From: Sarcocystis neurona
Taxonomy: Eukaryota; Apicomplexa; Conoidasida; Eucoccidiorida; Sarcocystidae
Assembly: GCA_000727475.1 (NCBI GenBank)
Contig: KL647290.1
Location: 4,990,405 to 5,054,404 of the forward strand
Length of the DNA stretch: 64,000 nucleotides
Reading direction: 5' to 3'
Part shown: one piece after another, positions 1 to 12,600 of the stretch
Layout: every line of letters starts with the position of its first letter
Position numbering within the stretch: the stretch's first letter is position 1
The notes under the pieces: model-generated
The model's input: the letters and a program-made list of their open reading frames with translations, nothing else
What the model was told of the DNA's origin: nothing
Databases searched by the model: none
Position numbers and translations under genes: made by a program

Positions 1-201
1 CACGCGTGACACTTCCCCTTACGTTAGTTAGAACAAATACCTAGTAAGACGCACACTCCCGACAACCTGCGTGGGCTACCACGTTTCTCTCTCCTTACAC
101 ACGCAGAACCGCAGAAATTCTGCCCGAACTATTTATTCCAGCGCGGCAGGCATCAAGATGGCGCCGGGCGTCCATCCCGCACACGATACAGAAAGGATCT
201 G
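1..201 (-). other. Putative 3' flank of gene A
   Basis: About 200 bases lie between the gene A stop codon and the left edge. I see no open frame of substance, repeat or RNA gene here. It is probably 3' untranslated or intergenic sequence. Confidence 0.3.
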
Positions 202-3200
202 CTACACACTGCGTCGGCGGCTGACGTGTCTCTTCTGTCGTCGTCCGTTCATTTCGCTTACATCGGTAACACCAGCGGCACCGGCAGTGGTGCCTCTGAG
301 AGGATACGAGTGCGCGCGACTTTTCCCTACAGGAGAACGTTTCCCAGGCGCGCTTGGCCCTGTACCGCTCCTCTGACGTACTTCTTCCTTCTCTCCTCCC
401 GCTTCTTCTACACTTCCCAGCACTGAAGACGAACCGAACAACTCGGGGATCAACTGCGGGCTCTCATTAGCGAAAACAACTCTACACGCGCTGTTTAATT
501 GGAAGCGGTGGATTTCATCCATGAAGTACGTCCGTGTTTCGCACTTCTCCATGATCAGCAACACACTAAAAATAGCCCCTTTCCACTCGTCCAGCTCGAA
601 CAGCCCCTGCTCCCGGAGTTCCCGCCCACACACGGCCAAACTTTCGTAGACCCTATTAGTGTAACGCTCTATGCTGCTTCGGCCTTGAATATACCGCTGC
701 AACGGCACGCACAACAGGAAGCCGACTCAGCCATATCAAGCGAAGGCGTTGAAGGTCCCAACATAATATTTCTCAAGGAGGTGGTACGCAGCAATATATC
801 TCTTTACGCACTTATACGTACGTACCCGTACACGTCGCTTCCACTCCTACTTTATTCCACTTCAAAAGGAGCAGTGGAACTTCAATCGATCAAATCAGCA
901 GCTAACCACGCTACATAACCTGTTCACCCCATTATCCAGGCGAGCAAACGGTAGAACCTTCACATGACGCGATACCAGCAACGGGTAGCGCACCACTGTG
1001 CCGCAGCACGTTCGCCGGTGTGGTCGTTGGCGTGTAAAATGACGACTGAGTAGAAATTTCTAGAGAGATAAACAGCAGGTGTGGTCGCAGAAACACAACC
1101 ACATAGCAACTATACCTGTCACAAGTATACCTGTCGCTCACCAGGGCAGCTGTTATTGCCCAGATGTCAGGTAGCAGAGGCACGCGAGACTTCAAGACAA
1201 AGCACACTTGACAACTTTTGTAACGCCGTCCAACTAAAAAGGCGGAATGCCCACGCAGTCTTTGCAACTAGCTGCACTCTCAGGGACACGACATCGACAG
1301 TGTGCAACCTCACGCATACAGCAGATCCACCTCCGCAACAAGAAACCACACTGGAGAAGGCAGCGAGGCACCTACGTCTCCTTTTCAAAACACACATTAG
1401 AAAAGCATGCAGACCTGTATTCGTAAATCCACATGTGCACACACGGTCGAGTTCCGCGTGTAAGTGTATGTGTGATTACTGTCGACGTCGTCGACACACA
1501 ATACAGCTGTTTCATTTGGTGTGCTGCTTGACGAGGTATGACACGCGTGTACAAGCAAAGCTGATGTCTTCTTACGAGTACTGCGCGAATGTACTTCGGC
1601 GGCATGGTGGCAGGAAATCGAATCCAGTCCCAGTTGATCATTCGGTCAACAGCGTGGAGACCTGCTGCTTGTATCTCTTTGGCAAGGAGGTGAGAACAGA
1701 CGGACTGAGCTTTCACCATCCTCACCATGTTGATCAGCAGTGCCTTGCCTGCGGAAATTGCCTCTCAGCAAACAAAAGAAAAAAAGCTCCGTTGCAACAC
1801 AGACACACTTTTTGTAGGCCCCCTAAAACACGGTGCTTGTCACCGACGACGCGATGTCATACGTACGCCCAGATATGGATATATATATGTATGTAGATTT
1901 ACACGTAGTAAGGTACGCATCCACGCGTACACACGCATGTGCTGCGTGGCCCTCTTAATATCAAAACACACACACGTCTCCATTTTGACAGTACTGAGAA
2001 GAAAAAAAAAACGTATCTTGCTCGTTTTCTCTGTGACTATCCTTGTTCCCTACTACCTCTATATCTGCTGCCTGGATGCGTTTCTCCTGCAAACTGTTAG
2101 TTGGCCCTTCTTCGTGGTCTCACACGAGAGACTCACACAGCTTCCTCACGCAAAGACATTGTGAAAGACCCACGCCTCCAAAACAGCATAAGATTCATAG
2201 GCGCCTGAATGCAGAAACTTGTCCTTTGCTCACAACGTTTTCTACGTCCATTTTTCAACGCGCGGAGTAACGTGTCTTGTATTTGCCTTCTGCTGCCTGT
2301 TTTCTCTTCCCCTACGTGAGCTTGAAATGTCAACGTGTCAACTGTCTTTACCCCTGCCTTTTGCTGTGTTTCTCCTCCACTACTCTCCTTATGCCGGCCG
2401 TGCACTGTCATTTCCAGCTGCGGTATATCCATTTCCCCTTCGCTCAGTTAACATAGAGTTGGCGCCTCTTTCACTCTTTAAGTTTCTCGCTTGGCTTGAC
2501 TGCTGCTCTATGAAGTCGTACTGCTCTCCATTTGTCGTTGCCTCTTCTTTTCATCTTTTGTCGTCCCCTCCTTCGTCGATCTGTTTACCCTCTTGGCATT
2601 CCTCCTTTCCTCTATATGTTCCCTCTTCGCGTGTTTGTGTCTCCGGCACCCTCTCTCTTTCAGGTCGTTTCAATGTGCACTTGAACAACTCTTGCTCACG
2701 TGCTCGTTCCATAAAACCTTTCCTCCTCTGACTTCCCGTGCTTGCCTCTCCCCTTCCATCTTGTGCGGCGTCCAGAGCTCTCTTTGTGTTGCGCTTCACC
2801 TTCTCGCATTTTGTGGTTGCCTCATAGTTGCGGCGCCCGAGTGTTCTCTCATTCAGCTGTTACTTGACTTCTAGCCACCCTGGATGCTTCTGTGTTCCCT
2901 CTTCCTCTCCTGCCGTTCCGTGATGTCTTTTTTCCTTCACATCGCTGGCCGTCCCTTCTCCTCCCCATTTTTTTCCCCTCTTCGCAAACGTGTAGCGACT
3001 CCTCTCTCCTGATTATGCTGCAGTCCATCTAGTTCCTCCTCCGCGCTCTGTTGCTCGGTCGGCTCGTCTGTCACTTTATCCGCTACTGTAGTTCTCTTCG
3101 TGTTGGTGGGTCTGTGCTAGCAACTTCTCCTCTCGTCTGACTCTCGTCCCAGTCTTATTTCCTGCATCTTTGTTCTTTTTCTGGTTGATCTTTCGTATAA

Positions 3201-3256
3201 ACACAGACGGATATTATTAGTTTTATATGCTGGAGGCGCAATACGCGCACACATTG

Positions 3257-3289
<33 letters not shown>

Positions 3290-3654
3290 TACACATATGT
3301 TTGCTGCCTACGGCCTTACCAGCTCTGCAGCGCATGACGCGCTCCCAGTTTCTGCGGTCTTGTTGCAGGAGCGTAAGTACAGATTCGCGCGCCAAGACGG
3401 CGCTTCCATGCAGCAGCGCAGCAAGATCTGGATCGGTCCCCATGGCGAGCTGGCAGAGGTTATCCACAGCATCCACCACCGACATGACAAGATATTCTAC
3501 TCGATTCATAATTTCTCCAATATCTTTATCCACTCGCCAAACGGGCGAGTGCTCGCTCGACGCTCCTTCATCGTACAACATACGCGCCACCACGAGTAAC
3601 CGCGTTGAGTGATGCCGCAGCAGCTGCTCGGCCTGCTGGAGGTAGTAGTGGAAG
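202..3654 (-). CDS. Gene A exons 6-8: C-terminal cytosolic helices
   Basis: The exons are 3654-3320 (phase 2 to 1), 1748-1576 (phase 1 to 0) and 696-202 (phase 0 to stop TAG). Exon 6 follows a strong pyrimidine acceptor and ends at GTAAGG; exon 7 ends at GTAAGA. The product is a run of amphipathic helices. Exon 7 contains INWDWIRFPATMPPKYIRAV, whose Trp..Pro..Tyr pattern resembles the second EP-type cytosolic region of FUSC/ALMT proteins. The final 80 residues are polar and basic, ending in a SRRRSV tail. The last two introns hold a TA/GA microsatellite and long spurious open frames. Confidence 0.75.
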
Positions 3655-6600
3655 CTGCGGCAGAACGGGAAAAACGGCAGTACAACGGGGGCACCGCGAC
3701 GACATTTCAGGCTGCGGCCCTACAGAGACACACGGTTACGTAGGTAGCACTATACAGGGAGACACAAGGAGATTTCCTTACAGAGACAGGGAAACTTAAT
3801 TGACGCACCGTAGGACAGCTGGTGGCTCTCTACAGGCTGCCAACTGAACGAGACAACTCATGGCAAGCGCCGAATACCAGTCTACAAGACACCTCTAACG
3901 TCAGTATATAGAGACACAGACGTGTGACCACGTCCGAGTGTCATAGCAAAGAAAACGCCTTAAGAGCCAACGAAGACACATATAGGTATACAGATTCACA
4001 GACGTGTAAGTCACGTAAGCCCTCCCTGCCAACGGAAGGCATGAATTCTGCGCATTACCTGAGGTGCCCCCGTGTCACAGGGGAGAGACATGCGTTGACA
4101 TCGCAGCCAAAATAGACATCTGAAACCTATTACCTATAAACAACGGGTGCATATCCGACACACAGAAGTATTTGAGGGTCGCAACGTGGATGGGCACCAG
4201 CACAACGGGAGATGGACGGACCCCTGACGGCCTCAGTCGGCAAACCTGACAGTCGTATCGAAGGCAGAAATGTGACTGTGACATTACGAGGTCACAGCTG
4301 TAAGCACAACTCAGTACGGGGAGACAAACATGTAGGTATCTCGGGAAAGAGATGGGCGGAGATGTCATCAAGTATGCACAGCCGGATATCACATATAGTA
4401 TTGACTTAAGAGTGTCACAAAAAGACACGGAACCATCCTGCAAAAAGAGCTAATGGGCGTCGCCACGAAGAGACACACACCTGAACACCCCGAAAACAAT
4501 CCTGCCCCGCAGCCACTGCTCGCCTTTGCGGAAGCAACTCCTTCCCACAAAACAGAAAGGCGCGACCGTGCGCGTTGCAGAAAACCAGCGCTGAACTATT
4601 TAGAGCACGTCGGTATTACAAGATACCAGAATTTACGCGGAAGGCACACGGAAACTGGCCGCCGCAGCGCGCTTCATAAGCTGCTCTGCGCATCTTCGTC
4701 ATGGAATTCTGGTGCACTCGACACCACTGCAAGAGAACTGCGAATGCAGGAACGTAGGATGAGTTCTAAAAGGGGCAGACATGAGTCTACTGCTGTACGA
4801 GTGCGCGCCGCACGTGCTTCCCGCTGCGGAAGCCCTGTTTAAGGCAGTGCGTGCGAGGAAGGCCACACTTGTTCTACAAAGCCCCCTCCTCGTGAAGTGG
4901 CCGTACAGTACGGATTTTCACAAGTGTGAGGAACGACGCGGAGCCTCATCTATATCGCGTGTAACGACGAAGTGAGGTGCTGCGATTTACGCACCACGCG
5001 ACTTGCTCCTGCAGCAGGAGTCCGCAACGCATGCACCGGCGCCGATCCTCGTGCGCAGGACAAGTCTCTTCTTCGTACATTACACAGGCGGATTACACAG
5101 CTTAAAAAGGCGTCTGCTGGTACGGACACGCCTGTGTATACACAGGTAGTACACACAGTGGAGCGGATATTTCGCCTGTCTCCTTGCTGCTTTTGAAACG
5201 CTCTGCTATTTCTCTCCAGTGTATGTGTTTCACCACCCGTAGCTCCACGCGCTAATGAATTACTGCAAATCATTTATACAGACATCTCCCCTGCGCTTCA
5301 CTGCGCGCAGAATAGATGCCTGTACCATCCGCGTTCCTGGGATTTCGGATAGCACGTGTTTCTTGATTTTCGTCTTCCCCCGCGAGTGTAAACTTTTCTC
5401 TTCATCGTCTCACTGCGTTCTGGAGGTGTACTTTGTAGTAAATGCCAACACGATGAAATAAAACCAAACAAACGGAAACAAAACTCTCCTTCGCACCTTC
5501 GTTCTTCGTAAATTTCTCTAAAGCCACTTTTCTGCCTCGCCTCACGCACGCAGAACAACGGCGTACGTACATACGGGTCAACACCATATCCGCATGTACC
5601 AGGAAAAGCTGTGCGCATTGTGTTTCACTTTTCCGGTACTTCCGTTTTGCACACACCCACACGCATAGGTCCCACTGACACGCGTGACTTCGTTTTCCGC
5701 TTTGCTACCGTCTCTCTGAGCCTTTGAACATCTGTGAGCTGTCCACTCGTCCGATCCGACATCTGCGCACACAAATCCGTCTCTATCACTCTGCACGAAA
5801 CATGGTCTAGCTACTGCACTCGGTGGAAACAGGGTTGCCCATCAATGTTACCGAACAACAAACCAGCGCCTGCATCGTACTAAGACATCAGCTCTCCCTT
5901 TCACGTGCCTGGGGCGTTTTGCGGTACCCTCTGCTTTCGATCACTGATCTCTTCCGTAGTGCTGCCTCCTACGGATACGCACACTTCCTCTACCAATGAT
6001 CCTGAACATCACCTCTCGTCTGCAGTGCCCGCACATGCCGTAAGCATTCTTGAAGTCGCAGTCCAAAAGTGCACACGGGCTTCTCCGGTGTCAGTCTTTC
6101 ACTAAACATCTGGAAATATATCCACTGGTCTGGCTCTACCGAGAGGGTGAAACACTTACGTCAGGGACACGTACTCAAGAACAATTATGCATAGATGTAT
6201 ATCCGCCCGATTTCAATGCAGTTTCTTGACTTCTTCAGAACGCTCAGCCCACCAGTTTACACGCAGGGTGTATCTCACTGATGTCAGTGAGTTGTGCACC
6301 GCATGCTTCAGTGTTGGCGCATATATATGTATACATATATGTTGGTCAACAGAGATCGACGCAGTCTGCGGACCTCTCGTAGGATTATCCTGAATCGGTT
6401 CCGTCTCTCGAATTCTGTCACTTTTACACGTTGCAGGGTGCCGGTTTGACGACCACTGCAAAAAAACATCGTTAATCAGCAGTGTGTGCGCAGCTACATG
6501 AATAAGCATTCAATACGTCCAAGTGAAAGATAGCAGGACGATCGACTTTTATCTTACGCTTTCTTGGGGTCTTTTTGCGGCGCCTTGTCTCTGTGAATCC

Positions 6601-9600
6601 AGCGCCAGTCTCTATGTTTACGTATGAGGGGCGTAGTCCCCCGAAACTTCCACATTCTTGCCCAGTGGAAAGGTTTATTGATAGCCGTCAAGGGAGACGG
6701 CGACGGGCCCAGGAAGGAAGAAGAAGAAAGTGTGGACTCGTTTGTGCTTTCCAGCACGTTCACCTGCAGCGGCCTCTCCGGCGTCTCTTTGGCCGTCGTC
6801 AAGCTAAGGAAGGCAGCGTTCATCAAAAGAATGCACCGCCTACACGTCTTCAAAAGCGTAGCGCAGTATGTGCGTGCTGCCCGCTCCGCGCTGAACACCG
6901 GGGGCACGTAGGTCAACACCATGCTGAATCCAATGCCCACGACATTTCCGCAGATACGACTCCTCACCACCGTGTCCCGAAGATCTGCACGCAGACGAGC
7001 ATGGAAGAAAACAGAGATGGAGAATACAGCTTTGCCTTCAAAAAAGCAGGTCTCCTAGTATGTCCACACATACACGTGTATGTATGTACGCGCGCGTACA
7101 CTTGTACACACGCCTGCGTGCAAAGGTGTGGCTCCCCCCCGGCACGGCTCGCAGTTTTGAAGAAGAGAGAAAGAGACAGACTACCACCAGCGCCGCACGC
7201 GTGGAACTGTCGTCTCCACAACCGTCTCCGCGCCAGCTGGTGAAGTACGTGTGTACCTCCGGAGACTCATTGTTGTTAGCTACGAAAGCTGTACACGTCA
7301 ATACACACATACGCATTTACACATGCCAACAGATTTGGCCGCTCACCTCGACGTCTCGCAATTCTGCTGAAGAACCGAGGAGAAGAAAACAAGTCGTAGA
7401 GCACCCCAAGACGTCTGTGGGTTCCATTACGTACGAATTGATCCGCAGAATAAGTGAGGGCTATCCAGGGAAGATGCGAGCTCGTCGTAAGGGACGTGTT
7501 TTTGTGTTTACGTGTGTGCAGACCAGCATGTGTGGAGACGCACCACAGCAACGCGTCAGGTAGCCCTGCGGCTTTAGAGAAGTATATCATCCGTAATCGC
7601 AGTGTATTTCTCTCTGATGTATCCCCACCTCGGTTGTGCGGCGGCACGGAGGTACGTTTCCGCATAGACTCGCGCATACAAGGTGAGCACATGCATCAGC
7701 TATCCCCTCTGTAGTGTGCTACAGTCCACAAGCGTCCAATGCTCTTTTAACGAAACTGAGCACTGCGCCGGTGTGCCTGTGGCCACCCAGATATACACAT
7801 TAAACAAAGTTAGCAACGAACCACCACCACTTCGAACAGGCAGCGTTCGTAAGTAACGTGTTGTCCTGGGTTCGTCTAAAGCGTCTGGCACCGTTTACAA
7901 AACTTGACAAATACACACGCACGCACAGCGTGACAGCGACTCTTCAGACTTACAAGGAAAAGGCACGAGTCCTTCGTAGATCCAGATGATGTTAAGGATG
8001 AAAGTGACGGTCCAGATGAAGACCTGCCCAATATACCCGAATTCTTTATCAAACTCGCTAGATGGCTCGTCCGGACTGGCGAAAACGAAGACCACCACCA
8101 CAATAGAAAGGAACGTCAAGAACAGCAGCAGGACGTAATTTGACGTCGCCATCAGCGCGAGCTCAACGGCAAGACCCCCCAGCAGCGTGCCTACAGCACG
8201 CTTCAAACCTTTGTGTGTGTTGCCTTCGTAGGTGAAGCTGTGCGCGCAAAGAAATCCCAAGATCATCCACTGCTTCGCTGTCTGCGGGCCTCCAGAGATA
8301 AGTGGCCCTGGGCAACAGCATACGACAAACGTTCAAATCTGTACGTCTTTTGCAGGAAAAAGAAGTTACACGGCAGGCGAAGAGGGGAACTCACCGGCAG
8401 GACAGACGCGAATACGGACCAAGACGCAGAGAGGCAGGCGGGGACGGCAGACGGTGTCGGGCAGAGACCGACAGGGAGGAGAGAGACAGGAACGAGAAAG
8501 ACGAGGAAGACGCACAAAGGAGAAATTGACAGTCCGACTATTCGCACACGAGTGGACCGGAGGACCGCGCACCAGAGTTACGAAGTGATTCCACAGCTAG
8601 ATACTGCGACAGTGTCATTACGCCACAAGAGCTTCTCTGCAGCATACTACGTGCAGAGCGGGACTGCAGGTACACAGAGACTAAAAACATGATAACGACT
8701 TCTGGGGGCAGAGATGGAACAGAGGGGGTTTCGTGACATACGTATATATATGTAGGAGAGAAGTGAGGATTGTAGGTGGTGCCTGGGGTATTGACAGTGT
8801 TCCTGCAGCACCGACCGGCAGGTAGAAAAAAATCGCGTAGGTTCATATTCTACACATTGCAACTCTCCGTATGTAGTTACCGTCTGCACACGTAGGGACT
8901 AAAGCCCCTCATGGCGGTATCTAACGCCCGCAAGGTCTTGCGCCCCGCCAAACTGCACTGTGTACAACCTGCCGTGTAGACAGCAAACGTGCGCATGTTC
9001 AATCTGCCGATAGTATTCTCTACCGCCTGTGACGTCCGTATATCTGCACGCTGCAGCGCTGCACCGCTAAAACGACACGTGAGCGTAACAGCCACATAAG
9101 ACAGGAGACCTCCTGTGTCTCTCTCATGCAGTCCCGTGTGTCAACGTATACTAGCAACAGCTAATGTGATTAGCCGCTCCTCCTCTGCTTTTCCACAACC
9201 TACACGGGGAGCACATACAATGCTGCGCGCGCGTGTGGATAAGCCTTTCAGATGAGGGCCCAACGTGTTCTCCAGATGATGTGCGCGAGTGCCTCTATAG
9301 AGGGCCAGAGACATATACGCACGCCTGCATTTACAGGTCAAGACGCGACAGTTGTCAACTGCTGAGGTGTATTTACACGAAATCGGCTGGTCGGGTGCAC
9401 ACCTCCGAGGAATCTGTCTATTTGGGGCCCGTAGAACAGACAGCAGCCGAAAAGGACGCCAAGGCCGAAGACGAGTTTCATGCAGTGTACAGCCTCTACG
9501 TCGCGATAAAACGCTTCGCTCCCTCTCCACTTCCACCTGTCCACTCGTACAAGGTTGCGCAAGCCGAAAAAAAGCTGGATAAAAATCATTGCCAGCGACA

Positions 9601-12600
9601 GCATCATCATCTTCACGTTCTGCCGAGCACCTGTAACACATCGTAATTGACAAGGCTAACGCGTTATCAAGAAAGGAGGAGGACACTTCGGCTCTGTCTC
9701 CGTATGTAGACAGATACGTTGCGTTCAAAAGTACGGATGTGATTTCACCTGTACAATTCACGTGTACGTGCCAGAAAAGTACACCAAGTCGCAGATCTTC
9801 CTTCGCCTCCACAAGCAGCTACACAGTCTATGCAGCATCCATCGCATTTTCCCATTCTTCCCTTCATATGATGACTCTGCACGGCGCACTGCAAGCTTGA
9901 CTGTCTTCCGCTCTTTCTCCCGTATGCGGTCGCAAGTGACTTAACGCAGTGTGCTTTCGGTCGTTCCTGTCAAACACGTCGTCTTTCTTGCTAGTCTTAT
10001 CCACCACAACTTGCAAAACGTGTGTGTGCATGTGTGCATATATATATATACATATATTTAATTCAACATGCGTATGTGTACATATGTATAAATGCATGCA
10101 CATGTGTACACCACCACCACGCAGGAGATTCACGGACACTCCACGCGTGGCTTTGTGAGTACTGGAGCTCAGAGTACCTCGCCTCTGCTCAAAAACGCCA
10201 GCCCGGCGGATTTTCAAGCAAACGCAAGTTCTTTTGCCATATATGTGTATCCAAGCATTCACGACTCTCCACACAGTCATCGCCGACATGCCTACACGTT
10301 ACGTATCCGGTTCGCGTTATTCCCTCACTGCGAGCCCCTGATTTAGGGCCGCCTAGTTCTTCCTTTCTACCGCTCGGTTTTCTATGCAATAATTCCACCT
10401 CTGTCAGCGGGCTTCACCTTTTCAACGTGCCTTCTCCCTCGGAGAGCTGCCTGTCGCAGTCCCTCCTGACTGCACACACCTGAGGCATCTGTCTCAAACC
10501 CACAACAAAAGAAGCTTCACGATCGCCACCTACAGGGCTTTTTCTCTTGCAGACCTACGGAACAGGCTTCACGAACTGCCACCTAGAGGGCTTTCTCTTT
10601 TGTAGGGCTACTGAAGACTTTGCACACATTAGGGAACTGATACGTTTCTTGAAAGAATGTGTCTATAGAGGTACCGGGAGCGTACGATGTGCCATCTAAA
10701 ACAAGCGCAACACAAGCGCAAGTGTCGGTGGGGACGCACACTCTCTGTCATAACTATCATCATCATTATAATCCTCGTCATCGTCATTCGTTTACTGCTG
10801 TATTATGTAGAGACCTAGGATGTCCGTCTGAGGCAGTCTCTATCGAGAGACGACCTTTATCACTGTTTTCCGAAAGTATGTGTTTTCGCTTTATCGCATT
10901 ATACCTTCCCAAGAGGGGCTGACTACAGCCAGACAGAGGCCGCGCACGGTGCTGCAGAGCTCCTGGGTGTCCATCGCGCAAATACGGTACAGGGATACGA
11001 TTAGCTTGCTAATCCTGAGTTCTTGCCGTAGCTCTGCGGTGGTGCTGAAGTCAGCAGGAACAGGTGAGCGCCGTTTCCGTCCTCTTCCGATACCTGAGTA
11101 TGCTGCCGAGCCCGAAATTTCTCTGCTGCTGCGGTGCGCCAGTGCGCGCAGTGCCTGCAGGTCTTCCTCTCTCTGTCGTTGGCGACTCTGCGCGGAGACC
11201 AGACTCCACGGCACACGCGTCGTCAGCCATGTCCACGGCGCTGGCATTCTCTTCCACTTCTTTTCCAGCCGTAGGAAAACATCCCCTTTCTTTTTCAACA
11301 ACCTCCTTCTCTGCGCCGAATGCTCCTTCTCTTCTTTCCTACGTGCTGCCATCCCTCTGCCACTTGGCACCGGCCTCTCTTCCTCGCTCGCAACAAACTC
11401 CTGTTCTTCCCCACCGCAAATCGCAGCTGCAGAGGCGTCTCTCGTGACCTCACGAAACGGCAGTCTGCTTGCTTTCTTATCCGCGACTTTCTCGTCTGCC
11501 TGAACACCCGGCGAACTCGGCACAACTTCGCCCTCGCTGCCGCCTGCCGCGACTCCTGGGGCTCCTGTTGACGGAGACAGCACGCCGGTTGGCTGCGTAG
11601 ATCTTCTTCGGTCCCCGGTGGTGATCGACGCGTCTGTGTCTTTGCGATGCTTCCGACCAGGAGTCGTCACACTATCTTCCTCTACTGCGAGGCTTTCTTT
11701 CTCTGTTGTTGATTTGTCCTGTGGTGCACCTGCTGCGGCTGCCGCTCCTGTCTTAGAAGGCTCCTTGTCATCCCTCTGCATCGACGCTATGCGAGCTAGG
11801 GATCGCCGAGGTATCGACAGGAGCCTGCGCAAGTCGTCGCTCACCCGCGCCCGAACAGGAGACTCCGCCGCAGCGACATTTTTCGTGCCTTTGCCGTCAG
11901 CACTCCCACCAAGCCCTGCTGCAGCCACATAACCACCCGCCTGCGAAGCAGCACCAGCAGCGGTTGCTGCAGCAGCCGGAGTTGCACCTGCAGAGACGGC
12001 AGGAGTAGCAGGGGTAGCAGCAGCAGGAGACACGGCCGGAGAAACACCTGCGGCAGGGCTGCCACCTGCGGCAGCTACATGTCCCGCAACCGTAGAAGCA
12101 GCCGCCGCCACAGTGAGGGAGGTGCCCGCAGCAGAAAGAAAGGCAGCAGCCGGCGCGGCAGAAGTTCCGGCTCCACCAACACGGCCGTCGGCAGCAGGTG
12201 GAGATACAGCAGGAGCATGGAGAGAAGCAGCGGCGGCAGGAACAGGAGCAGGTCCAGCAGGGGGAAGGACGGCGCCACTAGGAGCAGCAGCGGCACTCGC
12301 ACCGCGCAAGCCCGTTTCTTCGCGACCTTCATTCTGCTGCAGCAAATTGGTAAGGACGGCGTCCATGTCGATGCTGCTCATGCTGCTTTCTGCCGAAGGA
12401 GTAGACGATGAAAGAGAGTCGCTTCTGGGGCTGGAGATCCCTCCTGAATCGAACCCTATTTCGTCTGGCGTCAGATGCGACCCAAGCCGGTGGCATTCCC
12501 CCAGGTCCTGCTCCTGGACTTCGTGACGTGACTGCGACAGCCGCGATAGGGGGCTGCCGCGTCTCTGCGGCGCGCTCGTATCTCTCGACTTCTCCAGCGA

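Noticed and set aside
1081..1896. Plus-strand open frame of 271 codons
   Set aside because: It starts at GTG and lies antisense across a well-bordered gene A exon (1748-1576) and its introns. Composition is His/Cys/Arg-rich shadow.
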